NCBI GenBank assembly: GCA_937883785.1 | Contig: CALGDE010000144.1 | Span: 1 to 64,000, forward strand | Length of the DNA stretch: 64,000 nucleotides | Source: an uncultured cyanobacterium | GTDB taxonomy: Bacteria; Cyanobacteriota; Cyanobacteriia; CACIAM-69d | Reading direction: 5' to 3' | In this document: in pieces, positions 55,346 through 64,000 of the stretch | How the letters are laid out: each line of letters begins with the position of its first letter | How positions within the stretch are numbered: position 1 is the first letter of the stretch | Made by a program: the position numbers and the translations under genes | Notes under the pieces: generated by a model | Told to the model about the DNA's origin: nothing | Seen by the model: only the letters and a program-made list of their open reading frames with translations | Database searches by the model: none

Positions 55346-58327
55346 GTGCTTCAACGACTGTACCGATCACGATCTCCTATGCCCTTGCGCTGGGTTCTAC
55401 TTCTGTCCTTTATGGCGGAGGTAGTGCTGCTGACGGGTGCTTTGAGCTGGCTATCCATTCGCCACGGAGAGGAAACTGCCGCCAGCACCATCGAAGATTT
55501 GGGGCAGTGGACGGCGATCGTTGTTAAAGAAAAAGTCAAAACCCACTTTGAACAGCCGGAGCTGCTCCTCAAGGTTAACCAAGCCTCCAGCAAAAGCGGT
55601 CAACTGGATTTATCCGTAGCGGGAGCTGCCAATCAACAGCGGTTGCAGCGTCTGTTTTGGGAGCAGGTGCGTCTATCGTCGGCAGCACGAACCATTTATT
55701 ACACCGATACCGATGGCAATTTGCTGCAAGTGGAAAATGGCAGCATACCCACCTTGTCGTTACGCAGCCCAGAAACTGCACCCAACTGGGAAATTTATGC
55801 CTTGGAAGAAAACGGGCAGCGGGGCAAGCGCATTAAACAGGAACCGTTTGATCCGCGCGATCGCGACTGGTATAAAAATACGGTGCAGCGGCAGGACGTG
55901 ACCTGGTCATCGGTGTACCGCTTTCAGGATCCCCCCGTTTTGGGGCTCACGGTGTCAGCGCCCATCTTTACGGCGGACCAGGAGATCCAAGGGGTGTTGT
56001 CGGTGGATTTATCCCTGGAGGAAATTTCCCAGTTTCTACGGGGCTTGAACCTGAACCGGCGGGTCAAAGTGGCGATTATCCAGCGCAACGGTACGGTGGT
56101 GGCCACGTCCGAATCTCAAGCAGCGCCACAGGTGGAGGCAACCTCGGAGGCAGACTTAGGGGCGGCGGTATTGGGCGATCGCCGAAGCAACACTAACCCA
56201 CCACAGTCCAATGTCCCATCGGAAAACGTAAGCGCCCGTGATATATCGCGATCGCCCACGCCCTTGGCGACCGTAGAGGATCCATGGCTCCAGGCGGCGG
56301 GTCAGTGGATTCAAGGATTAAAACCAGATCAAACGGGTGGTGCGGCGACCTTTTCCACGGTGCTATCAGCAGAAAACGGCGAATCCCTACTTGTGCAAAA
56401 GCTACCCCTAGTGAACCAGCGGGGTATGAACTGGCAGCTGGTGGTTATTGCGCCGGAAGCAGATTTTCGCCAGGGCATTAGCGAAACCAATCGGGACACC
56501 GTGCTGTTGACCCTGGGGGCGATCGCCTTAGCGCTCGTCAGCAGCGCCTGGCTCGCCAAACGCCTCGCCCGCCCTATCCAGCAAGTTAGTGAAGCGGCCG
56601 AGGCGATCGCCGGCGGGGACCTAAACGTTAAGGTATCCCCCAGCCGCGTAACGGAAGCCAACACATTGACCCGCGCCTTTAACCGCATGGCGGTGCAGTT
56701 GGTGCATTCCTTTAAAGCGTGGGAAGAGGCGAACCAACACCTGGAAACCACCGTCAGTCGCCGGACGGCGGCGGTACGACAGTCGGAAGAAAAATTCGCG
56801 AAAATGTTTCGCTCCAGCCCCAACCCCATTGTGATTAGCACCTTCGGCGATGGGCGAATCCTGGACGCCAACGACCGCTTCTTTGAAATTTTGCAGTACC
56901 ATCCCCAGGAAGTGGTAGGCAAAACGGCTCAGGATTTAAATCTTTGGCTGTATTGGTCCCAGCGGGAGGCGATCGCCCGAGACCTGGAGCAATATGGGGT
57001 AGTGCACAGCCGAGAAATTGTGTTTCGCAGCCGCTGGGGCGATCACCATACTTTGCTGATTTCGGCAGAGCTGGCCACCCTGGACAATCAGCTTTGTATC
57101 CTATGGTCCGGCAACGATATTACGGAGCAAAAACAAACCGAGGCAGCCCTACGGGAAAAGGAAGAGTATTTGCGGTCCATTCTAGACAGCATTCCCCAGC
57201 ACGTATTTTGGAAAGATGTGGACCTAAACTTCTTGGGCTGTAATCGCAACTGGGCACAGGCGGCGGGTTTGGGCGACCCGGCGGAAGTGATTGGAAAAAC
57301 TGACTATGACCTAATCACCGATAAAAATGCAGCGGCGGATTTTCGTTTACAAGACCGCAATATTATCGACACCGGCGAACCTCTGTGGCATCAGGTTGCC
57401 CCCAAACAAAAGGCAGGTCCCAACGGTGAAACCCGGTGGCTCGACATTAGTAAGGTGCCCATCAAGGGAGACAGCGGCGAAGTAATTGGCTTGCTGGGGG
57501 TCATTGACGACATTACCCTGCGGAAACAGGCGGAGGAAGCCCTCCAGCTAGAAAAAGAGCGCTCCGAGCAGTTGCTGCTGAATATTCTGCCCCAGGCGAT
57601 CGCCACCCAACTGAAGCAGTCGGCGTCCCTGGACAACCCCGCCGCAGAAAACAAACCGATCGCCAGCAATTACGAGTCGGTCAGTATCCTCTTCGCTGAC
57701 ATCGTCGGCTTTACGGGGCTGTCAGCCCAGCTAACCCCCATTGAACTGGTAGATTGGCTGAACCGACTATTTTCCGAATTTGACCGTCTGGCGGAACAGT
57801 ACAATCTGGAAAAAATCAAAACCATCGGCGACGCGTACATGGTGGCGGCGGGGTTGCCTACCCCCATTGATGAACCGGCGGCGGCGATCGCCAATATGGC
57901 CTTAGAAATGCGCGACACCATCGAAACCCTAGAGCCAGAATTTATCGCCAAATTCAATCGCCCCCTAGACATTCGCATCGGCATCAACAGCGGCCCCGTA
58001 ATTGCTGGCGTTATTGGGATCAAGAAATTTATTTATGACCTGTGGGGAGACACCGTAAACATTGCCAGTCGCATGGAGTCCCACGGCGAGCCAGGACAAA
58101 TTCAAGTAACCGAAGCCACTTACCAAGAGATATCAGAACAATTTCACTTTAAATATCGCGGCGAAATCGACGTCAAAGGACGGGGGCAAATGAAAACCTA
58201 TTGGCTTTTAGAGCGGCGATCGCCAGCGTCATTTACGGAACAGCACCCTAGCGGACCCCCATCAACAGCACTTAGTGGGTCAGCCCACCACAGCTCGACA
58301 CCGAACTCCACAACAAACAATATTTAA
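55346..58327 (+). CDS. Class III adenylate cyclase with CACHE, HAMP and two PAS domains
   Basis: A 993-residue sensor enzyme. The N-terminal helix (about 15-38) and a second at about 383-405 enclose a periplasmic CACHE-type domain (DPRDRDWYKNTV, PVLGLTVSAPIF). A HAMP domain, two PAS domains (SPNPIVISTFGDGRILDAND; RSILDSIPQHVFWKDVD) and a cyclase domain follow. The metal Asps are in FADIVGFTG and KTIGDAYMV. The purine-specifying residues look like adenylyl cyclase: Lys in EKIKTIGDAYM and Asp in YDLWGDTVNIASRM. It should make cAMP in response to an external ligand. Start GTG; ATG 55379 is an alternative. Confidence 0.92.
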   Translation: MLQRLYRSRSPMPLRWVLLLSFMAEVVLLTGALSWLSIRHGEETAASTIEDLGQWTAIVVKEKVKTHFEQPELLLKVNQASSKSGQLDLSVAGAANQQRLQRLFWEQVRLSSAARTIYYTDTDGNLLQVENGSIPTLSLRSPETAPNWEIYALEENGQRGKRIKQEPFDPRDRDWYKNTVQRQDVTWSSVYRFQDPPVLGLTVSAPIFTADQEIQGVLSVDLSLEEISQFLRGLNLNRRVKVAIIQRNGTVVATSESQAAPQVEATSEADLGAAVLGDRRSNTNPPQSNVPSENVSARDISRSPTPLATVEDPWLQAAGQWIQGLKPDQTGGAATFSTVLSAENGESLLVQKLPLVNQRGMNWQLVVIAPEADFRQGISETNRDTVLLTLGAIALALVSSAWLAKRLARPIQQVSEAAEAIAGGDLNVKVSPSRVTEANTLTRAFNRMAVQLVHSFKAWEEANQHLETTVSRRTAAVRQSEEKFAKMFRSSPNPIVISTFGDGRILDANDRFFEILQYHPQEVVGKTAQDLNLWLYWSQREAIARDLEQYGVVHSREIVFRSRWGDHHTLLISAELATLDNQLCILWSGNDITEQKQTEAALREKEEYLRSILDSIPQHVFWKDVDLNFLGCNRNWAQAAGLGDPAEVIGKTDYDLITDKNAAADFRLQDRNIIDTGEPLWHQVAPKQKAGPNGETRWLDISKVPIKGDSGEVIGLLGVIDDITLRKQAEEALQLEKERSEQLLLNILPQAIATQLKQSASLDNPAAENKPIASNYESVSILFADIVGFTGLSAQLTPIELVDWLNRLFSEFDRLAEQYNLEKIKTIGDAYMVAAGLPTPIDEPAAAIANMALEMRDTIETLEPEFIAKFNRPLDIRIGINSGPVIAGVIGIKKFIYDLWGDTVNIASRMESHGEPGQIQVTEATYQEISEQFHFKYRGEIDVKGRGQMKTYWLLERRSPASFTEQHPSGPPSTALSGSAHHSSTPNSTTNNI

Positions 58328-58678
58328 CAAACAGCTTTAATAACTTGTAATGAACAAAGCCGCAGGACCATTGTATAAAGAATGAAGCTGAGAGAATATG
58401 ACGGGCAAAATTTAGCGATACGGCACGATTCAAGGATTCACCACGATTCTCATAAATACTGAGCAGTCTCTCAGATTGAAGGGCTTAGGGTCGATCCTGC
58501 CTTACTGCCTCAGCCGGTGATGAATCTTAACGAAGCGTGCGTCTGCACTCGCTAGCGCCTTGTTCTATTTCCTCTATGCACCGCACATCACCTGTGCACA
58601 AGGCAGCGTTTGTGTTGTCTGATTAAGATAAAACCACAACCGAATTCGACCCATCCTATTATCAGGAGACTAATTTAC
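58328..58678. other. cpcBA upstream region
   Basis: 351 bases between the cyclase stop and cpcB. It contains a candidate promoter and a long leader. No other gene seen. Confidence 0.45.
58351..58379 (+). promoter_or_regulatory. Candidate cpcBA promoter
   Basis: TGAACA (58351-58356) and TATAAA (58374-58379) with 17-base spacing. This predicts a leader of about 290 bases before cpcB, in keeping with the long leaders of cpc operons. Confidence 0.4.
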
Positions 58679-59197
58679 ATGTTTGACGCATTTGCAAAGG
58701 TTGTATCTCAAGCCGATGCCCGTGGCGATTTCCTAAACGATTCTCAGTTCTCTGCCCTGAGCGCCATGGTAAGCGACAGCAACAAGCGTTTAGACACCGT
58801 TAACCGTCTAACCAGCAACGCTTCTTCAATTGTTGCTGAAGCTGCTCGCAGCCTATTTGCTGACCAGCCCCAGCTAATTCAGCCCGGCGGAAACGCTTAC
58901 ACCAGCCGTCGTATGGCTGCTTGCTTGCGCGATATGGAAATCATCTTGCGCTATGTCACCTACTCCATCTTGGCTGGTGACGCCAGTGTATTAGATGATC
59001 GCTGCCTAAATGGTTTGCGCGAAACCTACTTGGCTTTGGGTACCCCCGGCGCTTCCGTTGCCGCTGGTGTTCAGAACATGAAGGACGCAGCTATGAAGAT
59101 TGTTGGCGATCCCAACGGCATCACCGCTGGTGACTGCAGCGCCATTATGTCTGAGGTTTCTGGCTACTTTGACCGCGCTGCTGCTGCTGTGGTTTAA
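58679..59197 (+). CDS. cpcB: C-phycocyanin beta subunit
   Basis: 172 residues from ATG 58679 behind AGGAG. It is a globin-fold phycobiliprotein with two bilin sites: Cys82 in [14 protein letters not shown] and Cys153 in [14 protein letters not shown] methylatable Asn lies in the SNASSI region. It pairs with CpcA to form the phycobilisome rod. A non-ATG extension to 58610 is not used. Confidence 0.97.
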   Translation: MFDAFAKVVSQADARGDFLNDSQFSALSAMVSDSNKRLDTVNRLTSNASSIVAEAARSLFADQPQLIQPGGNAYTSRRMAACLRDMEIILRYVTYSILAGDASVLDDRCLNGLRETYLALGTPGASVAAGVQNMKDAAMKIVGDPNGITAGDCSAIMSEVSGYFDRAAAAVV

Positions 59198-59256
59198 GAA
59201 ATCCTGGCACTGCTGACTTTAGACATTTGGACATTACTTAGAGATTCACTAGATTC

Positions 59257-59745
59257 ATGAAAACCCCTATTACTGAAGCGATTTCCGCTGCTGACTCCCA
59301 AGGTCGCTTCCTAAGCAACACTGAGCTACAGGCTGCTTTTGGTCGTTTCGACCGTGCCCAAGCTTGCTTGGATGCTGCTAAGACCTTGACCGGCAAGAAG
59401 GACGCTTTGATCCAAGGCGCAACTCAAGCTGTTTACAGCAAGTTCCCTTACACCACCACCATGGCTGGTCCTAACTACGCCTCCACGGAAGTGGGTAAGG
59501 AGAAGTGCGCTCGTGACGTGGGCTACTACCTACGCATGGTGACCTACTGCCTAATCGCTGGTGGTACCGGTCCTATGGATGACTACCTATTGGCTGGCTT
59601 GGCTGAAATCAACCAAACCTTTGAGTTGTCTCCTAGCTGGTACGTAGAAGCTTTGAAGTACATCAAGGCAAACCACGGCTTGAGCGGTCAGTCTGCCACT
59701 GAGGCTAACAACTACTTCGACTACGCCATCAACGCTTTGGTGTAG
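59257..59745 (+). CDS. cpcA: C-phycocyanin alpha subunit
   Basis: 162 residues, one bilin site at Cys84 in [17 protein letters not shown]. It starts [20 protein letters not shown] and ends [11 protein letters not shown], the standard phycocyanin alpha pattern. It is 59 bases after cpcB and codes with very frequent optimal codons (highly expressed). A terminator-like hairpin follows. Confidence 0.97.
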   Translation: MKTPITEAISAADSQGRFLSNTELQAAFGRFDRAQACLDAAKTLTGKKDALIQGATQAVYSKFPYTTTMAGPNYASTEVGKEKCARDVGYYLRMVTYCLIAGGTGPMDDYLLAGLAEINQTFELSPSWYVEALKYIKANHGLSGQSATEANNYFDYAINALV

Positions 59746-59830
59746 TTTGAGTGTTTTCCCGGAAAGTAACCGTGCTGATTAAGTTTATTAGGCTTTAGGA
59801 CTTACCTACAGTTTTTGAACTTATCTGTTG

Positions 59831-59854
59831 GCTCCTTTCCGGGAGCTTTTTTTT
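59831..59854 (+). terminator. Terminator/attenuator after cpcA
   Basis: GCTCC / GGAGC 5-bp stem with a 6-base loop, followed by eight T. It would limit read-through into cpcE, matching the need for far less lyase than phycocyanin. Confidence 0.7.
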
Positions 59855-59967
59855 GCGCATTTTTACGCCCCTTGCCATCCATTTTCAGTCCAGGCAAGCT
59901 TTGAGGCGTTAATGTGAAGCGGTTAAATAGAACGGACAGTGCTTAAAAGCGATACCCGGAAGCAGCT

Positions 59968-60819
59968 ATGAATAACCAGCAAGGGGAAATTACGGCTGAG
60001 TCGCTGACCCTAGAAGAGGCGATCGCCAATTTGCGTTCTGACGATCCATCCCTGCGATATTACGCAGCGTGGTGGGTGGGACGATTCCGGGTAGATTTAC
60101 CGGAGGTGATTGACGCGCTGATTGATGGGTTGGAATTCACTGGAGATGCTGAGGACGGAGTATTTCCGTTACAGCGAAATGTGGCGCGGGCGTTGGGAAA
60201 ACTCGATGATTGTCGGGCGGTGAATCCCCTGATTGCCAAATTGACATCGCCAGATTTTTACGTGCGCGAGGCGGCGGCCCAATCTTTAGGGATGTTGGGT
60301 GGTCCCCAGGCTATTGAACCACTACGACAATTATTGACGGGGGGCATCGCAGCGGCGGTACAAGTTCCCGGGAAACCCCATTTAGTGCAGCCCTATGACT
60401 CGATCCTTGAAGCGTTGGGCGAGTTGGGTGCAACGGAATCGATCGCGGAGATTGAACCGTTTGTGAAACATCCGTTGGAAAAAGTCGCCTACGGAGCAGC
60501 GCGAGCGATGTATCAACTTACCGGCGACGCGCAATATGGTGAAAAACTAGTGCAGGCTTTGCAAGGACCAGATTTGCAGTTGCGGCGAGCAGCCCTGTCT
60601 GACGTGGGGGCGATCGGATACCTAGAAGCAGCAAAGGCTATCTTCAACACCGAAGCGGAAAATAGCCTAAAACTTTATTCTCTCAAGGGTTTGCTGGAGC
60701 ATCCCAAAGCCCAAGGAAGTGCGTCGGGACAAAGTCAAGGTGCACTCCAGGGCGATCAGGACAGTGACCTAACCGCAGTTCAAACTCAAATCATGGATTT
60801 AATGGATGGACTGCTGTAA
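59968..60819 (+). CDS. cpcE: Phycocyanobilin lyase alpha subunit CpcE
   Basis: A 283-residue HEAT-like repeat protein of the PBS lyase family. It starts with a SLTLEEAIANLRSDDPSLRYYAAWWVGRF block, and further repeats (ALGKLDDCRAVNPLI; AAQSLGMLGGPQAIEPL; ALGELGATESIAEI) match CpcE. With CpcF, CpcE attaches phycocyanobilin to Cys84 of CpcA. cpcF is not in the window. No linker gene (cpcC, cpcD) lies between cpcA and cpcE, unlike the common cpcBACDE order. Confidence 0.88.
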   Translation: MNNQQGEITAESLTLEEAIANLRSDDPSLRYYAAWWVGRFRVDLPEVIDALIDGLEFTGDAEDGVFPLQRNVARALGKLDDCRAVNPLIAKLTSPDFYVREAAAQSLGMLGGPQAIEPLRQLLTGGIAAAVQVPGKPHLVQPYDSILEALGELGATESIAEIEPFVKHPLEKVAYGAARAMYQLTGDAQYGEKLVQALQGPDLQLRRAALSDVGAIGYLEAAKAIFNTEAENSLKLYSLKGLLEHPKAQGSASGQSQGALQGDQDSDLTAVQTQIMDLMDGLL

Positions 60820-60863
60820 GTGGATTGACTCCGCTCGAGATCTCCCTGTGTATGCTCGGCAAT

Positions 60864-61400
60864 CTACGAAGCAGTTGCTTCCTCAGCAGCATCCTCAGCC
60901 TGTAGGGCACGCTCTAGACGCATCACAACCTTTTCACGACCAGACAACGCAGTCTTATCAATGATGTTGGTGAACAACGCATCAAAGGAGAACAAACCGC
61001 CACCGTTTACGGCGAAGAATAGGAAAACGCAAGCGTATAGCGAAGACAACTCCAGGTAAGGGATGTTGAAACCTGCAACGATGTAGTGGTGGTAGCAAGC
61101 AACCATCATGGTGCTGAACAAGCCAAAAGCTGCGGGGCGGGTAAAGAGCCCCAAAGCCACTAGGGGTGCACCCAGAAGCTCGGTGTAGGCAGCGATGTAG
61201 CTCAAGAAAATGGGGAAGGGCAAGCCAAGAAAAGCCACGTAGGACTCGGCGAAGCTCTCAATGTCGGACAACTTATCAATACCGTTGTGGACCATGACGA
61301 TGCCCACAACCAGACGAAGAATAGCCCAGCTACTTTGAACGTAGACGCCAGGGGCAACGGTAGGTTTTAACACCTTTACAAGCAAACTAATGGGATTCAT
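60864..61400 (-). CDS. DoxX family membrane protein
   Basis: A 178-residue protein with four membrane helices. The DoxX block WAILRLVVGIVMVHNGIDKL starts the domain. LGLPFPIFLSYIAAYTELLG and ALGLFTRPAAFGLFSTMMVAC follow, with the typical conserved Gly/Glu. Some DoxX proteins are quinol oxidase or oxidoreductase partners, but most are uncharacterised. It is convergent with cpcE, 44 bases apart. Confidence 0.85.
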   Translation of the reverse strand: MNPISLLVKVLKPTVAPGVYVQSSWAILRLVVGIVMVHNGIDKLSDIESFAESYVAFLGLPFPIFLSYIAAYTELLGAPLVALGLFTRPAAFGLFSTMMVACYHHYIVAGFNIPYLELSSLYACVFLFFAVNGGGLFSFDALFTNIIDKTALSGREKVVMRLERALQAEDAAEEATAS

Positions 61401-61600
61401 AGGGCAGTGACTGGGTAAAAATACTGCTGCGAAAATTCTGACCCCAATATATCAATGTTTTTAACAAAACTAAACTATAAAGTTAATTAATATAAATGAA
61501 AAAGCTCACAAAAACCATATCTCTGTAACAGTGAATTGACAGAGTCTTGTGCGCAAGCCCAGTAAAAATGGGGCTCATGAGATTCCTAAGCGCCTCGTGC

Positions 61601-62620
61601 TTAGCGCATGGTTTGTTTCTTTTCCTTTTTTAAGTCGCGAGTGCCCACTGCAGCGAGTTCTGCGTCATTTAACGTTTTCCCTGTGGCTGCGAGGTATACG
61701 TCATCAAGGCTGGGGCGTGATTGGGACAGCCCAAAGATGGGAAGGCGGTTGCTGGACAGGAGGGTTTGAATTTGCCCTAGTCCATCGCTGTTGGAGTCCA
61801 CAACCAGGTTGAGGGAGTTGCCTTGAGCCGCGTTAATGATGGCGTCTTGAACCCAGGGCTGGTCTAGGAGGAGGACCTTTGCCTGGTGGGCTTCGTCGGT
61901 GGGGGTGAACTCCCGAATGCGTAGGGTAATGCGATCGCCCCCGATTTCCTTTTTCAACGCGTCAGGGGTCCCTTCGGCAATCACTTCGCCGCGGTCAATA
62001 ATGGCAACGCGGTTGGCCAAAACATCCACTTCTTCCAGGTAGTGGCTGCTCATAATGACGGTGGTGCCCTGCTTGGGCAGTTCTCGCAGTAAGTCCCACA
62101 CCACCTGGCGACTTTCAATATCCAGCCCGACGGTGGGTTCATCCAGTACTAGTAAATCCGGGCGGTGCAAGAGTCCCGACGCCAAATCGAGGCGCCGCTT
62201 CATACCGCCGGAGTAGGTGCCAGTTTTTTGGTCCAGCCAGCCTTTCATATCCAGCAGGTCCGTCAGGGCTGCGATGCGATCGCCGAGCAATGGCGACGGC
62301 AAATGGTACAGCGCCCCCTGCAGCTCCAACAGTTCTCGACCGGTAAGCACCTTATCTAGGGCGACCTCTTGGGCCACGTAGCCGAGGCGGCGGCGCACTT
62401 GCTTGGGCTGGGCGATCGCCGAAATACCAGACACTTCAATGTCCCCAGCATCAGGCTTCGCTAAGGTACATAGGCACCGCATGGTGGTGCTTTTTCCCGC
62501 CCCATTGGGTCCCAATAACCCAAATAGCTCCCCAGGCTCCACCTGGAACGATACGTTTTTGACCGCCTCTACTTTGCCGTAGGACTTTCTGAGGTTCTTA
62601 ATTAAAACTGCGGGAGCCAT
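61601..62620 (-). CDS. ABC transporter ATP-binding protein (DrrA/ABC-2 type)
   Basis: A 339-residue ATPase. Walker A is LLGPNGAGKSTTM, the signature is YSGGMKRRLDLA, and LLVLDEPTVGLD completes the nucleotide site; the H-loop is in SSHYLEEVD. The C-terminal extension of about 100 residues (DUF4162-type) is typical of daunorubicin-resistance-like exporters. The matching permease is not adjacent in the window. A 12-bp palindrome lies just upstream of the start. Confidence 0.9.
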   Translation of the reverse strand: MAPAVLIKNLRKSYGKVEAVKNVSFQVEPGELFGLLGPNGAGKSTTMRCLCTLAKPDAGDIEVSGISAIAQPKQVRRRLGYVAQEVALDKVLTGRELLELQGALYHLPSPLLGDRIAALTDLLDMKGWLDQKTGTYSGGMKRRLDLASGLLHRPDLLVLDEPTVGLDIESRQVVWDLLRELPKQGTTVIMSSHYLEEVDVLANRVAIIDRGEVIAEGTPDALKKEIGGDRITLRIREFTPTDEAHQAKVLLLDQPWVQDAIINAAQGNSLNLVVDSNSDGLGQIQTLLSSNRLPIFGLSQSRPSLDDVYLAATGKTLNDAELAAVGTRDLKKEKKQTMR

Positions 62621-62643
62621 GGCAGATTTGGGACTTTTATTGA

Positions 62644-62655
62644 AGTAACGTTACT
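62644..62655. promoter_or_regulatory. Palindromic operator candidate
   Basis: Perfect 12-bp palindrome AGTAACGTTACT, 24-35 bases upstream of the ABC ATPase start. Symmetry and position suit a dimeric repressor site. Confidence 0.4.
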
Positions 62656-62766
62656 AATAACAATTTTTGGTCACATTTTTAAAAATTGGAGCTTTTCGCC
62701 GCAAATTTTTAAAATTTTCCTGCTCGAAGTTTCCTTGCTCGCACAGAACTGGGACACACATGATGG

Positions 62767-64000
62767 TCAGCTACGGCGACAGGCTTGTGTTTGCTGGTTG
62801 ATTTTGTTTTTAACGTTTTTGGGGATGCCCAGCCTGGCGGTGCTGATTAAGCGGTCAAATTCTCGCTGGAAGTGTTGGGCGATCGCCGAGTTTTCTATAA
62901 CAATCAAGGTCTCGTCATTATTTCTCGCCGCTGCGTTAGACCAGTTATGGGATCCGGTAATCACAATATTGCTGTCAAGGACGGTAAATTTATGGTGCAG
63001 TAGGTCCCCCTCGGGCAGGCTCGGAAAGCCAAAGTCAGCGATGGGCGTTGTCCAGGGCTGGTTGCCCAGTTCAATTTCACATTTATCGTTGGGGCGGGAG
63101 ATGCCGGCCATATCGAGCCCTTCGCTGTAGGGGCGAAAGGCAAAGCCTGCGTCAATTAAGGCGCGAATTTGAGCCCCTCGCCGTTGGGATTTTAGGAGGG
63201 CATTGGTTAGGCGCTGTTCTGAAAAGACAAAGAGAGCCAGGTCGGCGCGGCTTTGGATGTTTTGGAGGGTTTTGGTGATGGTGCCGATGGTGGAATCTGC
63301 CGGGGCGATCGCCTTGGGAGCGGGGGCAAAATGCACCGTTAGCTGGGTGTTGCCGAGGGTAATGCGGTAAGGAGGGCGAAAGGCTTTTTGTTTACCAAAG
63401 CGGCTATCGGTGCTGCCGCCGGGACCATCCCCCCACATTTGATTAAATTCTGCTTGGAACCAGCGAGCCACCTGGGGGCTGTTAATGGCAATTAAATGGT
63501 TGGGGTTGCCACGGGTGACGGGTCGCCCCATATCGCCAAAGGTGTCGCTGGGGGTGAAGTTTGCCGAGCCGGTGACCACCTGTTTGCCGTCGATCACCAC
63601 AAATTTATGGTGCATCAGCCCGCTGCCCTTGGAGCCGTCGGCACGATCATCAATGACCGGCACCTGGGCTCGCGCCAACATATACAGGGTATCCGTTTGA
63701 TCCGCTTCCTCCTGGGAAATAATGCCGTCTCGGTTACGATCGCCCAGGCGTCGATAATCTTGAATTCGCGATCGCCCCCGCGCATCCATTTGGGCTAGAT
63801 CCGCTTCGCTGTAGGAGGTCCATGGTCGCCGGTAGGAATTCTCCACAATGACCCGCACCTGCACCCCAGCTTTATGGCGATTGACCAGCGCCTGGGCAAC
63901 TTTTGGCAAACGGATTTCTTGCACTGCCACGTCTACCGTGCGGGTGGCTTGGTTAATGGAATCTACCAGCACCTGCTCTAGGTCATCACCGGGACGGCGG
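62767..64000 (-). CDS. Phospholipase D-like protein with EF-hand insert (partial, N-terminus beyond right edge)
   Basis: The frame runs past GTG 63972 to the window edge, so the true start lies outside. It has two PLD catalytic HKD motifs: MHHKFVVIDGKQVVTGSANF and LLHHKFTVLDSNIVITGSHN. Between the first PLD strand and the first HKD is a calcium-binding EF-hand loop DRNRDGIISQEE. Members are phosphodiesterases (phospholipases or nucleases). The spacing of two HKDs in one chain is normal. The EF-hand may make activity calcium-dependent. A signal peptide, if any, would lie outside the window. Confidence 0.85.
   Translation of the reverse strand, partial: RRPGDDLEQVLVDSINQATRTVDVAVQEIRLPKVAQALVNRHKAGVQVRVIVENSYRRPWTSYSEADLAQMDARGRSRIQDYRRLGDRNRDGIISQEEADQTDTLYMLARAQVPVIDDRADGSKGSGLMHHKFVVIDGKQVVTGSANFTPSDTFGDMGRPVTRGNPNHLIAINSPQVARWFQAEFNQMWGDGPGGSTDSRFGKQKAFRPPYRITLGNTQLTVHFAPAPKAIAPADSTIGTITKTLQNIQSRADLALFVFSEQRLTNALLKSQRRGAQIRALIDAGFAFRPYSEGLDMAGISRPNDKCEIELGNQPWTTPIADFGFPSLPEGDLLHHKFTVLDSNIVITGSHNWSNAAARNNDETLIVIENSAIAQHFQREFDRLISTARLGIPKNVKNKINQQTQACRRS

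Overview
The window comes from a moderately G+C-rich cyanobacterium. It carries photosystem II genes psbE-psbF-psbL-psbJ, photosystem I psaI, phycocyanin cpcB-cpcA with the lyase subunit gene cpcE, a plastoquinone/tocopherol methyltransferase, the NDH-1 assembly factor CRR6, the light-repressed ribosome factor LrtA, and many copies of the HIP1 octamer GCGATCGC. Nothing in it shows nitrogen-fixing cell differentiation, although a PatD-like gene is present. No ribosomal RNA, CRISPR array, intact insertion sequence or prophage was seen.

Layout. 1-1495: an NB-ARC/TPR STAND ATPase leaving the left edge. 1.6-8.8 kb: small metabolic and housekeeping genes (MPBQ methyltransferase, KtrB, BioD, ThiG, TsaB) plus a broken Uma2 gene. 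8.8-10.7 kb: a caspase-fold protein that has lost both catalytic residues. 11.4-14.0 kb: argD, crr6 and a short-chain dehydrogenase. 14.1-19.2 kb: the str operon (rpsL, rpsG, fusA, tuf, rpsJ) on the minus strand. 19.4-24.3 kb: an A-type Fe-S carrier-like gene, a cupin, atpB-atpC and rpe. 24.7-30.5 kb: a divergent subtilase next to an unknown membrane protein, an orphan modB, fmt and an OmpA-like protein. 30.7-36.3 kb: three paralogous secreted-type proteins, each with four 42-45 residue repeats and a degenerate RTX-like domain, separated by an alpha/beta hydrolase and a prohibitin. 36.2-43.7 kb: patD-like gene, relA/spoT, ribE, a BaiN-type flavoprotein, miaB and tRNA-Lys. 43.9-49.1 kb: an accessory island with an NB-ARC protein carrying about fourteen 32-residue repeats, a VapBC pair, a DOPA-dioxygenase-like gene, and a second antitoxin-like gene followed by a frameshifted aspartyl protease. 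49.1-55.0 kb: GT2 glycosyltransferase, psbEFLJ, queE, psaI and lrtA. 55.3-64.0 kb: a CACHE/HAMP/PAS adenylate cyclase, cpcBA-cpcE, DoxX, an ABC ATPase and a phospholipase D-like protein leaving the right edge.

How the parts work together. Most of the window is core photosynthesis and translation. The accessory content is conflict- or stress-type: two STAND ATPases, a pseudocaspase, toxin-antitoxin genes and relics of small nuclease/protease genes. Two of these relics are disrupted by short tandem duplications. The least explained items are the 14-repeat NB-ARC protein and its compositional seam, the triplicated repeat/RTX family, the catalytically dead caspase, the subtilase with Glu in place of Asp, and several strong hairpins or terminators that have no annotated transcript.

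Limits: all family calls are by motif recognition, without database searches. Repeat counts and RNA structures were read by eye.
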